The notes: a model not told the origin generated them from the sequence alone. Shown: positions 32,985-44,631, numbered from the stretch's first letter. The stretch is 64,000 bases of DNA from Thuidium tamariscinum (GCA_947034885.2 OX344756.2:14194098-14258097), one strand, 5' to 3'. A program made the numbers and translations.

Positions 32985-35900
32985 TTAAGAAGTCTCTAGT
33001 TCTTCTATACTAACTATTCCTAAGCCCTCTCTCAGTTTTGAAAACTGAATACGTCCCAAAGCTTTAGTAAATATATCTGCAATTTGTTCACTAGATGGAA
33101 GATAGACAAGATCGACAACTTCAGTAAGAACATTTTCTCTGATATAGTGGTGCCACACTTCTACATGTTTGGAACCTTTGTGACAAACTGGGTTTTTGGC
33201 TGACTTCAATGTGCTTTGGTTGTCGCAATGAATTGTAATAGGTTTCGATGTTTCTCCTGTGACTCGCTCAGTTAGAGTTCGTAACCATATGGCTTCCTTG
33301 ATACCTTCAGTAACTGCTTTAGTTTCTGCATCAGTGGAGGAGGTTGCTACAGTGATCATTTTCTTCGATTGCCAAGTTATTGGACCTCCTGCTAACTTGA
33401 AAGTGAAGGCTGTGATGGATCTACGATCATCAATATCATTTGCCCAATCTGCATCGGTATAACCAAGTATTTCAGTGCTTTCTCCTCTTCGATATTGGAT
33501 GCCAAAATTTTTCGTTCCTTGCAGATATCGAAGGACTTGCTTTGCCGCATCCCAGTGCGAGGTACGAGGATCTTGCATATAGCGACTAAGAGCACTTACT
33601 GCAAATGATAAATCTGGCCTTGTATTCAAAAGGTATATGAGTTTGCCAATCAACTTACAATAAATACCCTTATCAAATGGCTTGAATGATTCGTCTTTGC
33701 TGAACTTCCGCCCTTCTGATACAGGTACCGCACAACTGTTGCAATCTTCCATGCCAAAGTCTTTTAAAATCATTTCTATGTAGTTCTTCTGGGTGAAGAA
33801 TATGCCAGCTTTGTTCATGGTGAACTCTACCCCAAGATAGAATTTGAGTTGGCCTAGATCTGTCATTTTGAACTGTTTGAGTAGTTGCTGCTTTAACCAT
33901 TGAACTTTGGCTACGTTGTTCCCAGTAAGGAGTAAATCGTCTACATACAGGATGAGTAAAGCTATCCCTCCTTCATCCCTGTAGAAATATAGGCTGTAAT
34001 CAGCTTCTGTACGAGACATGTTGCAAGTAAATAGAAATTCATCGATTCGTTCGTACCAAGTTCGTGGAGCTTGGCGGAGACCGTATAGAGAACGCAATAG
34101 CTTGTATACTTTTGACGTACCATGATGTGGAAATCCCTCGGGTATGAGCATATAAACAATTTCTTTGAGATTTCCATTTAAGAAAGCTGTGATAACATCT
34201 AGGTGTTCAACATCCCATCCAAGTGATGCAGCAAGTGCCAAAACAAGTCTAATTGCTTTCCACTTTGCAACTGGAGCAAAAATTTCTGTAAAGTCTATGC
34301 CAGCGACTTGCTGGAAGCCTCTAGCAACCAAGCGAGCTTTGAGCTTGTTTGGCTTTCCATCAGAGTCACATTTTGTTTTGAATATCCACTTTGCTGACAC
34401 TGGTTTTGCATTAATTGGAAGATCACATACCTCCCAAGTTTGGTTGTGGTGTAAAGATTCAATCTCTTTGTTGATAGCCTCTCGCCAGCCTGGGTGTTGA
34501 ATTGCTTCGGAGAAAGAAATCGGATCATTAGATTCTTCAGCAAGGCCAAAGAAAATATCGGTTTCTATGCAATTCAAGTCAATATCTTCTTCCAACGCAT
34601 ATGTAACATGATCTCTGAGTTTTGATGATGGCTGACGTGATCGCGTTGGTCTTGACAACGTGGGTTGGGTTTCGATAGCTTGAGGACGTGATGCTCCAAT
34701 TTCTGGAGTTGATGAGGAGTTGAACTGTTCGTTGTTGTCGACAGGATCTTGTGCTTGAGCCAAGGGGGCTGAAATCATGGGACTTGGTGATGATAACTCT
34801 GATTGTGGAGCAATATCTGGAGATTTGTCAGATTGCAAAGTGACAGTTGGAGGTTCAAGAGTAGGTGCACTGCCAGTTGATAATGGGACCGGTTGTTCCT
34901 GGGAGATGCTCGGACTAGAAGTCAATACGTTAGATTCATCGAATCGGACATTTCTTGAGATCCGTAAAATGCGTTGTGGAGGCAGGTAACATCTACAGCC
35001 TTTTGTCTCCTCATCATAGCCCACTAAAATTCCTTCAATAGCCTTGGCTTGTAGCTTGTCTCGTTTGTCAGCTTCAATAAAAATAAATACTTTTGAGCCA
35101 TAGATCCGTAAATGATCCAATCTTGGCTTGGTCCGAAATAGCCTTTGGAAGGGAGTGACGTTGGGATTTGATCTCGTCAAGCTCCTATTCAAAATAAAGG
35201 CTGCTGTATTAATAGCTTCACTCCAAAGATAGCGTGGAGTTTTGGCAGCTAATTGCATGCTTCTCGCACGTTCAAGCAATTTCCGATTAGCGCGTTCGGC
35301 CACTCCATTTTGTTCTGGAGTATAGGCATTTGTCAGTTGTCGCCTAATGCCGCACTGTTGAAATAGGTATTTGAACTCATGGGAGCAAAATTCTCCTCCT
35401 CTGTCAGATCGAACTTCTTCTATAGGTGTCTTCAGTTGAAGTTCAATCATAGTTTTGAACGTTTTGAAAACCTCAAATGCTTGAGACTTCAAGTTCAAAA
35501 ATCTGACCCATATATATCTACTGTAATCATCGACTATGACCATGAAGTAATTGGATCCTCCTAGTGATTGAGTTGGTAATGGTCCACACAAGTCAAGGTG
35601 TAGTAGTTGAAGGACCTTCTTTGCTCTATTTTCAGATGCAACTAGAAATGGAGCACGAGATTGTTTGCCAAGTTGGCAAGTTGAACATACCTCAGAATGA
35701 ATCGGGATATATGGGATCCCAGCTGCTGCGTTTCCTAGAGATAGCTGGTGTAAGCTACGGAAGTTTAGATGTCCCAGACGATGATGCCACAAGCGTGCTA
35801 ATTGTGTTGACTGCGATGTGATGATGTTCATCTCCATAGAACTCGAACTAGTTGCACTACCTTGATGAACAATATTGCGGGCGACTAGTTTGTATAAGCC

Positions 35901-37343
35901 ATTCTTGTGATTACGCACTCCTTCTGCAATCACGTTTTTTCTTTTCTTGCTGTAAAGAACACACCTATCTTCATCGAAACAAGCAATAATACCATTTTGA
36001 GTCATTGATCCTACTGAGAGAAGATTTTTCTTGAGGCCAGGTATATACAAAACACCAGAAATGCTCTTTACTTGACCTGAAGGGAGGTTGAAATTTACAG
36101 ATCCACGTCCAGCAATAGCATGACTTTGCCCTCCTGCTGTCCTAACATTGCCTTTGTAGTCATCTAGATTTTCAAAAAATTCTCGAGTACCAGTGACATG
36201 TTTGGTCGCTCCAGAGTCGAGGTACCATCCGGAGTCATCGCTTTGAATATCAAGAGCCGCAATAGCTGCTTCGATTGTTTCTTCTTCTTCAGTCTCCATA
36301 CAATTTGCTAGATCCGTATCTTCCGGCTGGATCCACGCTGGTTCTTCGTCAACAACATGTGCTTGGATCTGTTGACGTTGAAGAAGCTTTTGTCTCCGAT
36401 CAGCTTCTAACTTCTTAATATCAGCCAATCGCTCAGGACACATACCTTTCCAATGGCCTGGCTTGCCACAATAGTTACAAATCTCTGAACTCAGTTGTTG
36501 ATGTGGTCCAGAGCTATAGTGATGAGTCGCCGATCCACGATGGTGTAGTGCGGGCCCATGATACTGGGATCGATGATTCGGCTTCCCCAGTATTCCAGCA
36601 GCTTGGTTCATCGATGCTCCCTTTGCTGAGCGGAAATAAAGCGCCTCGTTTGATTCATTGGGGCTCTTCGACTTCTGCTTCACTTCCCTGCGACTTTCTT
36701 TAAGCATCAAGTTAGTTTGCAGCTCGTTTAATGTTGGAAATTTTCCTGCACTAGTATAGTGTTGCAGAAAATGATCGTAACTGTCGGGAATGTTCTTGAT
36801 CACAATCTGAACTAAATCGGAGTCATCAACCCTTACTCCAATAGCAGACAGTTGCGACAAGATTCCTCTAAACTGATTGAAGTAGTTTTCGAAACCTAGA
36901 TCCTCTGTCATAGAGAGTAAAGAGAGCTTGTTTTTCAACTGATGTTTCCTACTATCAGATGTAACCTCATAGGTGCAACACAAAAAATCCCACAATGATT
37001 TTGGATCATCATATGCTGTGAGATTCATGAGGAGAGTTGGTTTTATTGCCATAGTAATCATGTATAGCAACTTCTCCTTTTTCTCAACAAGTTCTGGATC
37101 TACTACTTCCTTTCCACTCTTAGAACTCTCTGGTGGCGAAAGTATCTGCCACAACTGTTCTTTCTTCACTGCTCTAGTCACTACGTACTTCCACAGGTTG
37201 AAATTTGATGACCCCTCGAGTTTGATCTCATCGGGGATTGGACCAGTATATGCCATGATGCAAAAAAAAGAGAAATCTGACAAAGACTCACTTAGATCGA
37301 GGAAGAGAGAAGACTGTGACTTAAAAACTTGGTAGACTTGCAT
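32985..37343 (-). CDS. Copia Gag-Pol polyprotein, 1452 codons
   Basis: A single open frame encodes the whole capsid and enzyme set. Gag occupies about residues 30-310, with a CX2CX4HX4C zinc knuckle at 289-302. The aspartic protease has DSGA at 376-379. The pre-integrase zinc motif is H521, H525, C553, C556. The integrase catalytic residues are D584, D647 and E683 (DX35E). The reverse transcriptase spans about 950-1190, with D1049 and YVDD at 1133-1136. RNase H carries D1297, E1340 and D1374. The second Met, residue 30 (MAYTGPIPDEI), is a plausible true start because it leads straight into the gag fold. No stop codon or frameshift is present and all catalytic residues are intact. Processing would be by its own protease in cytoplasmic virus-like particles. 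The stop codon lies 183 bp before the purine tract. Confidence 0.97.
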   Translation of the reverse strand: MQVYQVFKSQSSLFLDLSESLSDFSFFCIMAYTGPIPDEIKLEGSSNFNLWKYVVTRAVKKEQLWQILSPPESSKSGKEVVDPELVEKKEKLLYMITMAIKPTLLMNLTAYDDPKSLWDFLCCTYEVTSDSRKHQLKNKLSLLSMTEDLGFENYFNQFRGILSQLSAIGVRVDDSDLVQIVIKNIPDSYDHFLQHYTSAGKFPTLNELQTNLMLKESRREVKQKSKSPNESNEALYFRSAKGASMNQAAGILGKPNHRSQYHGPALHHRGSATHHYSSGPHQQLSSEICNYCGKPGHWKGMCPERLADIKKLEADRRQKLLQRQQIQAHVVDEEPAWIQPEDTDLANCMETEEEETIEAAIAALDIQSDDSGWYLDSGATKHVTGTREFFENLDDYKGNVRTAGGQSHAIAGRGSVNFNLPSGQVKSISGVLYIPGLKKNLLSVGSMTQNGIIACFDEDRCVLYSKKRKNVIAEGVRNHKNGLYKLVARNIVHQGSATSSSSMEMNIITSQSTQLARLWHHRLGHLNFRSLHQLSLGNAAAGIPYIPIHSEVCSTCQLGKQSRAPFLVASENRAKKVLQLLHLDLCGPLPTQSLGGSNYFMVIVDDYSRYIWVRFLNLKSQAFEVFKTFKTMIELQLKTPIEEVRSDRGGEFCSHEFKYLFQQCGIRRQLTNAYTPEQNGVAERANRKLLERARSMQLAAKTPRYLWSEAINTAAFILNRSLTRSNPNVTPFQRLFRTKPRLDHLRIYGSKVFIFIEADKRDKLQAKAIEGILVGYDEETKGCRCYLPPQRILRISRNVRFDESNVLTSSPSISQEQPVPLSTGSAPTLEPPTVTLQSDKSPDIAPQSELSSPSPMISAPLAQAQDPVDNNEQFNSSSTPEIGASRPQAIETQPTLSRPTRSRQPSSKLRDHVTYALEEDIDLNCIETDIFFGLAEESNDPISFSEAIQHPGWREAINKEIESLHHNQTWEVCDLPINAKPVSAKWIFKTKCDSDGKPNKLKARLVARGFQQVAGIDFTEIFAPVAKWKAIRLVLALAASLGWDVEHLDVITAFLNGNLKEIVYMLIPEGFPHHGTSKVYKLLRSLYGLRQAPRTWYERIDEFLFTCNMSRTEADYSLYFYRDEGGIALLILYVDDLLLTGNNVAKVQWLKQQLLKQFKMTDLGQLKFYLGVEFTMNKAGIFFTQKNYIEMILKDFGMEDCNSCAVPVSEGRKFSKDESFKPFDKGIYCKLIGKLIYLLNTRPDLSFAVSALSRYMQDPRTSHWDAAKQVLRYLQGTKNFGIQYRRGESTEILGYTDADWANDIDDRRSITAFTFKLAGGPITWQSKKMITVATSSTDAETKAVTEGIKEAIWLRTLTERVTGETSKPITIHCDNQSTLKSAKNPVCHKGSKHVEVWHHYIRENVLTEVVDLVYLPSSEQIADIFTKALGRIQFSKLREGLGIVSIEELETS

Positions 37344-37394
37344 AAGATTTTAGAAAGGTGAGGAGAATAAACTAGCACGAGAAACCGAGCCTAA

Positions 37395-37406
37395 GCTCTG
37401 ATACCA
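37395..37406 (-). promoter_or_regulatory. Primer-binding site for initiator methionine tRNA
   Basis: On the minus strand TGGTATCAGAGC abuts the 5' LTR. It is the standard plant copia primer site, complementary to the 3' end of initiator methionine tRNA. The match continues with TTAGGCTC. Confidence 0.95.
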
Positions 37407-37648
37407 TGTTGAACATATATATATAAGATTCTACAGATAAATCTGAAGTACTAGAGAGGAGAAGAAGCTAGACTATAGTACGGAGAACTAAACAGTGATA
37501 AATCTAAGATCATAATAGAATGATGGACACAGGACGAGCCTGTTCTTTTATACTGTAAACTACTAAGAGAGGTAGATCTGAAACTGAGGATAAAAGTAAT
37601 AGTAACAATATCTAACGTTCACAAGTTGAAGCTACAGTAGTTCCAACA
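37407..37648 (-). repeat. 5' LTR of the copia element
   Basis: 242 bp, differing from the 3' LTR by one base (37495). TATAAAAG on the minus strand at 37545-37552 is the likely core promoter of the element. Confidence 0.97.
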
Positions 37649-37653
37649 GAGAC

Positions 37654-38179
37654 AGATCGAGCGCGGCAGTTAGACACTGGCAATGACTGTGAATCATAAT
37701 TCTGAAGATGTGACAAGAATTCAATTCTTGACAGCACTCTATATATTCATTGAAATTGCTCAGACGCGTAGGGAGAGGCAGAATCGCTACAATATTACAG
37801 TTTGCTGTGCTACCTTGGATTGTCGATAGCTCTAGATCTTATGTACTTGGGATCGATGGTTGTCTAGAGAACAACTTCAGGAGTGTGTGTGACAGTGGGA
37901 GTGAACTCCAAGGCGTGAAATTAAGAAGCAAACACTTAGGGAGCACGTACATGAGTGCAGAGCAATGATAGAGTGGGCCATATATATGCACATCCGATTC
38001 CTTCGACACTCCGCAGGGAGCCAGTGACGTTCGTGAGAGAGCGCATGTGTAAGTTCAACGAGAGTATTAACTTTTCAATTTAGAAGTTAGTGTTCTTCTT
38101 TTTAATCGATCAGGCACTGTCGACAGAGCAGTAAATTTGATCTCCGTATTTGTCTGCCGGACCAATTAATTATGGTCCA
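37654..38179. other. Distal upstream region of copy B, displaced by the copia insertion
   Basis: This resumes after the duplicated GAGAC and continues the island composition of 31.7-32.5 kb. It has TATA-like words near 37739 and 37981. No coding feature is recognised. Confidence 0.45.
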
Positions 38180-38838
38180 GGGTGCACAACTCCCAAATTC
38201 CATGCCCTTGTTATCACTACTTTTAATGCATTTTAATCTATTCTCAAAGTGTATAATTTGCTTGAATGTAAGTAAAAAATTCTAATAGCTCTTTTAACAA
38301 GGAATCCAAAAATGTAATTATACATATGAAATGAATATTTTTTTGAGGACAATTTAAAAGCATTAAAAATCGAATTAAATTTAATTGAAGAGAATTTTTT
38401 GTATGGATTTTTTAAAATTATGTACAAGTGTTTCAATTCTTTATATATGTATTGAACAGATATTTCGTTAAAATGGCAGTATTCATACGCCATTTTCCAT
38501 TCATTTTCTAGGACGGTTATAGATTTCACACCTCATGGCCTTGAAATCTTGGAGCAGTTTACATTTTAGACCACATGGTCTAATCCTGAAATGCCAAGTT
38601 TGTGGCATACCGCCATTTTAATGAAATATACGTTATTGTGAGGTTGTTTTTTCTAAAATGTATATAATGCAACATTTTCTACATATAAATTTCTTTTAAT
38701 TTGATCTCCGACAGTCCGACTAACTTTTTGATCTAAGTTTTCATTTGATATAATTTTAACAAAAGCCATCCTCTAAGTTGTTTCAATGCCGATGTCCTAG
38801 GCTGCATTACTGCATATAAACATAAGAGTTGCGTACCC
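38180..38838 (+). repeat. Dispersed repeat R, copy 3
   Basis: Inverted ends GGGTGCACAACTC and AGAGTTGCGTACCC bound a segment homologous to 275-1057 and 26730-28520. It lacks the insertions seen in those copies but has its own family X MITE at 38460-38629. Confidence 0.7.
38460..38629. mobile_element. MITE family X, copy 2
   Basis: Inverted termini ATATTTCGTTAAAATGGC and its mirror, ACCGCCATTTTAATGAAATAT at the right. Repeat R copy 1 reads through this point (CTTCATATATATTGTGAG), giving an empty site. Shorter than copy 1 at 350-618. Confidence 0.65.
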
Positions 38839-39540
38839 GAGATTATGATCGAAAGACTTTACCTTATTTCGCTTCCAGACCTGTACGTACTTGATTCGGT
38901 ACTTAATTGTGCCTGGGGTTTTGGAGCATCGAGCACGTGGTCGCGGCCGTTGTTGTGTCGGAATTCTCGCATAGTCCGGTTGTTTCAACAGATTGTGGAG
39001 TGCAAGGAAAGACCCGGCGGAGTCGACGTACCAGGCTAGCTTCAATTAATTAATCTGTCTGTAAGCGCAGGTTGAGAATCTCCCTGGCGATTGGATGACG
39101 GACAGACGGAGTCCAGCCGCCAGATTCTGCAGTACGAAAATGGAGATTGTACAGAGTTTGAAAAGGATCGTCAGAAATTAATTATCTTGCCGCGGTCAGC
39201 TGCACGTGGTCGACGGGTCGGAGGAAACTCGGTCGATCTCAAACGAAGGTTAAGATTAATGACCACCGGTTCAGGGCTACATTGAAAAGTCATAGCCAGT
39301 TTAGAGCGGATGGAGTGATAAAATGTACTTTAATTTGTAGGACATTCAATGCAATTTATGTTCAAGTAACAAAGGTCGAGTTTGTTACATTGGTACGATT
39401 GGCAACAAAATTGTGACACAAAAGGTCTAAACTTTAGGATAGGTATGCATTTTGATGTAGTTTGGAGACACCGTTTTAGTTTTGTGAAGTCGACAAACAC
39501 ACTTGGGCAGTGTGAAATGGAATGGAAACTTGATTGTAAA
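38839..39540. other. Less AT-rich intergenic DNA
   Basis: No gene is recognised. ORFs of 64-93 codons on both strands overlap one another without motifs. Confidence 0.35.
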
Positions 39541-39995
39541 TTCAACATAATTATTCTTAAGCAATTAAAACAAGAAGAACCCTCCACTTATTCTTGTTGC
39601 AAACACTTCGTTCCTTCCTTTGAATGGCATTTGATTCAGCGTGGCCGACATGAAGCCAACTGATGAACGAGCCAGGCAAGTCCAAAGGCGGCCAAGTGGC
39701 AACAATTTGTCTGATTTTAGTCTGTACGAGTTTCGTAGATCGATTAGGACGAGCTTGACTCATTTCTCATTCCCAAAATTGATCGGAAAATTCAACATAA
39801 TTGTTCTCCTCCAGTAATTATTTTTACAAAGTAACGTACACTTTGTTCTTGATCAGCGTGGCCGGATGAAAAAGCTGGGTAAGTCAAAAGGCGGCCAATG
39901 CAAGTGGCAACGTACAATTTGTCTGACTTCAGTCTGTATTTTCTACAGTAGGTAGGACGAGTGCAACTCCAACCCATTCCCAAACTTGGCCGGAG
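39541..39995 (+). repeat. Tandem duplication, about 251-bp unit
   Basis: TCAACATAATTATTC at 39541 recurs as TCAACATAATTGTTC at 39792. The order CAGCGTGGCCG, AAAGGCGGCCAA, CAATTTGTCTGA, CAGTCTGTA repeats in both units. Confidence 0.75.
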
Positions 39996-40618
39996 TAGCA
40001 TATCTGCTTCCCAAAGCACCCATTTCTCAACTTCAAACCACGACTCACAGTAGCTGATATTCGAAAACCGACAAGGCTGATGTATTTTCACGTCACGAAC
40101 GCGGTACGCCTGGTTAACATTTTTCAAAGGAGTGCGTGTCACAGGTTCAATTCACCAAAAACAAAAAAACTAATAAACAAAAACCGACACTCAGATGGAG
40201 ACTGGAGTCAGAGTTTCTAGTGCACCGACAGAATCGTAGACTGAGGACTCGAAGAATACCGACAGGTACCAACTTCATAGTAATTAAGCACTGCAGTGTA
40301 TCTGTACCGGGTGAAGGAAAATATTCCTCAGTTTGCGAGAATCACGGCCCGGAGTTGCGACTTAAGGTAGGATGTATCTTACCCTGTCCATGATGAAATG
40401 ATGAACTTCCTTAAGGTCAAGCTACAATGATGGCTTACTGTATTTCCTTAAAAACATCTCCGATCACAAAAACGAGGTGAATTCTGAATTTCAGACAATG
40501 GCAAAATTCCGCCATTCCGGGGTGGCATATCCAACTGTTGAATTGCGAAGGAAATTGCAAAACATGCTTTTTACCGTATTCAGCAAGGTGAAGTTAGACT
40601 CTCTCTGTGACAAACAAA
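39996..40618. other. Less AT-rich intergenic DNA
   Basis: No gene is recognised. Composition returns to AT-rich at the following family T element. Confidence 0.35.
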
Positions 40619-41352
40619 TTAACCCTTAAAGGACGGGCCTATGACCACTGGTTGGAAGCCCCCTTGCTGGTCACTCAATTTGATACTGTTTAGGAACTAA
40701 TCAAGTATGAAATTTTTCATTTTTATTTTTCAGAGATGGAAGTACATGTCTTCTGCACTTCACGGAAATTTCAGATTTTTTTGACGAAAATTGATTTTTA
40801 TGAGATTTTTTGAAGAAAAAATGAAGAAAAAATCATAGAAAATAGAAAATTATCTCAAAAAATCTGAAAATTTCACAATGTGTGTAAATTGTAGTGACAA
40901 ACATCATGGTGTAAACTCAACTTCCGTGTACACCTATTTATAGGTTGCAATGGACATTAAAAATGCAGCCAAAATTCAAATTGCAATAAAAGATTCAATT
41001 TTACAAATTTTCCCAAATTCCAATTGGAGTAGAAACTAGAAGAAAAGACCTTCATTTCATTAGTTGTGCTCAAACTCAAAAAATGTCATTTTCAAGGAGA
41101 AATTTCAGATTCAGTCAATTTCTCAACATACACTAAAATGGCAAATTTTGCCATCCGTTTTCTCTAATTACTTCTCAACTACATGAAAACAAATAGTAGT
41201 TCGACTAAAAACTCAATTGGAGACTCTTTAGAAGTGAACATGAAAGGTCATTAAAAAAAAATTGGATGAAAAAACTAGTGTTCCGGTCTTCTACTGTCTC
41301 TGCGAAGTCATCCGAACGCCAAAAAATGGCACTGGCGTCGCTTAGGGGTTAA
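40619..41352 (-). mobile_element. TTAA-flanked MITE (family T), copy T4
   Basis: Begins TTAACCCTTAAAGGACGGGC and ends GGCGTCGCTTAGGGGTTAA, 726 bp between TTAA tetramers. It is the inverted orientation of T2 and T3. Confidence 0.8.
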
Positions 41353-41590
41353 ACAGCAGGGGGAACGGTGGGTACGTACCCTAAAACTGGCAAGTGAGAG
41401 GAGGTTCCAAAGCAACAAAGAATGCAACATTTTGAATACTGTATGCAGAAGTTATAAAGGATTAAAGTTTTTTTGGATAGATGGTTTAAATTTGGTTTTT
41501 CAAATTTACATAAATATTGATTTTGGAGATGTACACAAAATGGTGATGGTGGTTTTAGGTAGGGTGCAATTTTAGGTGTATAGTCACTAT

Positions 41591-41921
41591 TTAACCCCTA
41601 AAGAAAAGACAAGGAGCTAGTACCCTTCAAGGTCTCTTGAAAGTTTTAGGTAAATTCCTATGATCTCAATTCTCAAATTCTCAACCTTTATAGTGATTTT
41701 TTTGAAACTTTTTTTTGAAGACTGAAAAATTCATTTGCTTTCTAGAATTATAACCTTTATTTCAATCATTGATCATGAGCAAAAGCTATACTACACAATG
41801 AAAGTTCAAAATAGAGATTGTTGGGCAATACAAAAAATATCAAAGAAATTGAAATTAAAGGTTTAGGAAAAAAATCATCATAAAGAATGTTTTTGTTAAC
41901 AATCTATATGGAGGTCTTTGA
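41591..41921. other. Orphan family T end
   Basis: TTAACCCCTAAAGAAAAGAC at 41591 looks like the left end of another family T element, but no matching right end is visible before the next insertion. Confidence 0.4.
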
Positions 41922-42654
41922 GGGTCATTGCAAGAAACACCTGTCCTATTTGTTGCGTTTTCCAACAGTACTCATGAATTTTTCAGGAGTACTATAAAAT
42001 TAGAAAACTAATTTTTAAAAAATTCAAAAAATAATAATAATGTATATACCTCTAAAATGAAGGTTTTCACCAAAGGAAATTGACAGAAAAATTCTCTAAG
42101 TAGGAGAACTTGAAAAGTGCCAAATCTCAAGAAAATAGGTACTCTGATTCAAAAATTAGGGAAAAATAGTAAAAATAAGTATTTTCAAAAAATAAAAATT
42201 GACCATTTGCAAAAACTTTATGGAGATTGTCATTCACAAAAAAAACCACCAAAATAATATTTTATATGTTTCAAAATACAAGCAGAAGGGAGCTCACTTT
42301 GTAGACCTCCACACCTCACAAAATTAACTTTTTCTTAAAATCCTTCATTGGAGAGATAGAAATCTACTATAGGACCATCTCATCCAAATTTCATCTCAAA
42401 ATCATTAAAAAAAGGTATAGCTCAGGTACTAAAAACCACTAAAGTGCCAAGTGTGACATCCAATTGGGGTCTATTTTGGATAGTAAAATATTTTTGAAAA
42501 TTATGAAAAAATCAAGAAAGGTGTATAATAGTTATGAGTACCTTCCCTATAAATCTTGAGTCATTTGGAGCTAAAGTACAAAAGTTATGGCCAAAAAACT
42601 GATCAGCATGCAACGTGTGACACAAAATAGTACAGGTGTTTCTTGCAATGATCC
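41922..42654 (-). mobile_element. Family G MITE, copy c
   Basis: Begins GGGTCATTGCAAGAAACACC and ends GGTGTTTCTTGCAATGATCC, 733 bp, with TTGA on both sides (41918-41921, 42655-42658). Confidence 0.85.
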
Positions 42655-42658
42655 TTGA

Positions 42659-42967
42659 TTCATTTTATTTGGACTAATGATGAGAAAGTAATTGAGAATC
42701 TTATTTTTATAGCAATCAAAACATTTTCTTCAAAAAATGCCTTATAGGATTTAAGCCCTTTGAAGTTTGAGCTCAATTTTCACAATCTTTTAGGAAAAAA
42801 ATTTTACATGGTTTATTTTTTTGCTAGAACAATGTCATTGTAGGGATTAGTACATGTATTTTAATTCCATCTTAGACTTACTAACAATGTAGATTTTCCA
42901 TCTATTTCATCCCTACTTCGGTAATCAAAAATCTTTTTATAAATGATGAATATTGAATTTCTTTCTT
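42659..42967. other. AT-rich spacer
   Basis: Nothing is recognised between the two family G copies. Confidence 0.4.
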
Positions 42968-43701
42968 GGGTCATTGCAAAAAACACTTCACGTTTTTGTC
43001 TCAAAAACACAATTTTTTGGAGTAGAATTAGCAATCTTGCACAATCTTGCTAGTATTGTGCGTTTGCATTGTGCTTATCAATGTCAGCCATTGATTTAGT
43101 ATTATGTAATACTATTGTACTACAAAGTGCTATGAAGTACTACTCATGCCACTGGGAGCAAAAAATAGCAAAAGAAAGGGGTTCGTGGACCTTTTCATTT
43201 TTATTAATTAAAAAAAAAATTAAAAATTATTCTAAGAAAACACATTTTTCTAAACAAAATTGTGCTCACATTGCAACAAAAAATTCCTTTAGGAATTGTT
43301 TTTCCTCTTCATAGTCTTTGTGCAAAAAAAGGTCACTTTGATCCCATGTGCACAATAGACATGTTACTATTTTCATAAAAACTCATTGCCAATCCTTGAA
43401 ATGTTAGTAGACCCCCAACTTGTCCAATTTGTGACTTCAAATTCAGATTTTTGAGTCAAAAATAGGACTAAAAACCTCTAAAATGGCCAAAGGAGACATC
43501 CAATCGGGGGCAATTTAAATATAGTAAATTAATTTTTTTTAAATTGAAAAAATTATTCAATGTCTAAACTTTTGTGTGCACCTTCATTCCAAGTTTCAAG
43601 TGAAATGGAGAAAAGATTCAAAAATTATGAGCAAAAAACTACCTATTACCTATTAGAGGTCAAGGGGACAAAAAATAGACAAGTGTTTCTTGCAATCACC
43701 T
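42968..43701 (-). mobile_element. Family G MITE, copy e
   Basis: Begins GGGTCATTGCAAAAAACACT and ends AAGTGTTTCTTGCAATCACC, 734 bp, with TCTT on both sides (42964-42967, 43702-43705). Confidence 0.8.
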
Positions 43702-43705
43702 TCTT

Positions 43706-44330
43706 GTGAATTTTTTTTTCAAATGACTTTCAACATAATTCTTCACCATGTAAAATCTTACATTCAAAACTTTTGAGTGACAAAGATTCAAAGTCTTAAA
43801 AATCTAAATACTTAAGGTCTAAGAATAAACATTTTCTTCACTTTAAATGCAAAAATTTTGCCATCTACTTTGTGAAAGCTTTTGAAATTTCTTCTAGATT
43901 CCATCACTCATACAATCATACTAGTTAACCCTAAAGTGCACTAACATCCAATTTTGGGATGATGTATAGATTGAAAATCAGATTTCAAGATTTCTCATTA
44001 AAACTTGGATGAAAGTCATCCTAATATTTTAAGATACTTTATGAAGTTGTTCTATCCAAGGATTGGATTTGGTGTTTGTATAGATTTTTTTAAATTATAA
44101 ATATAGAAATTTGTCAAGTGATTGACTTGCATTGACCCTAGTTCAAATTTGGAATTGCAAAAATGACATCATAGAATCAAAGAATACAAAAATTTCAAAA
44201 AATCACCATGTCAAGAGAACCTCATTTCAAATCCATTCCAACAAAATTTAACCATAAAATGATAATATTTTGCTTGTAATTAAATTTAGAAGGAATTTTT
44301 AATTTTTTGTTTCAAATTTATAAAGAAATA
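43706..44330. other. AT-rich intergenic DNA
   Basis: TTAACCCTAAAGTGC near 43925 resembles a family T end but has no partner. Nothing else is recognised. Confidence 0.35.
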
Positions 44331-44631
44331 CATTAGGAGGGATTTGAGGTCTCCGAGAGACTATGAGTTCCCATAGCCTGAAAACGCAGAATCGGCCGTG
44401 GGAACATAGTTTTGCAGGAATCTGACATGGTTGAGTGACTACCACGTCATAAATTTATTTTTTTTGAAAAAAATAAATTTTGTACTTATTTTCATATTTT
44501 AGGATCCAAATTTATTTATTTACTTATTTATTTTTGGTTAATTGCCGGCTAACAACAGCTAGCTGTTCCCCGACAAATTTTAGGAACAAACCCTGAAACG
44601 ACCCTTGGGAGCCCTCGAAACCCTCCTTATG
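44331..44631 (+). mobile_element. MITE family E, copy 1
   Basis: Begins CATTAGGAGGGATTTGAGG and ends CGAAACCCTCCTTATG. Shared internal blocks are GACTATGAGTTCCC, ACTACCACGTCA and CCTGAAACG. It is 301 bp and non-coding. Confidence 0.7.

Larger units (their letters stand above)
32551..37648 (-). mobile_element. Intact Ty1/copia LTR retrotransposon
   Basis: This 5098-bp element has 242-bp LTRs that begin TGTTG and end CAACA and differ at one position. It has an exact 5-bp target duplication GAGAC (32546-32550, 37649-37653), a primer-binding site matching initiator methionine tRNA directly against the 5' LTR, a purine tract against the 3' LTR, and one uninterrupted gag-pol ORF. The integrase-before-reverse-transcriptase order defines Ty1/copia. 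Near-identical LTRs indicate a recent insertion. All structural signals for autonomous mobility are present, but activity is not shown by sequence alone. Confidence 0.97.
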
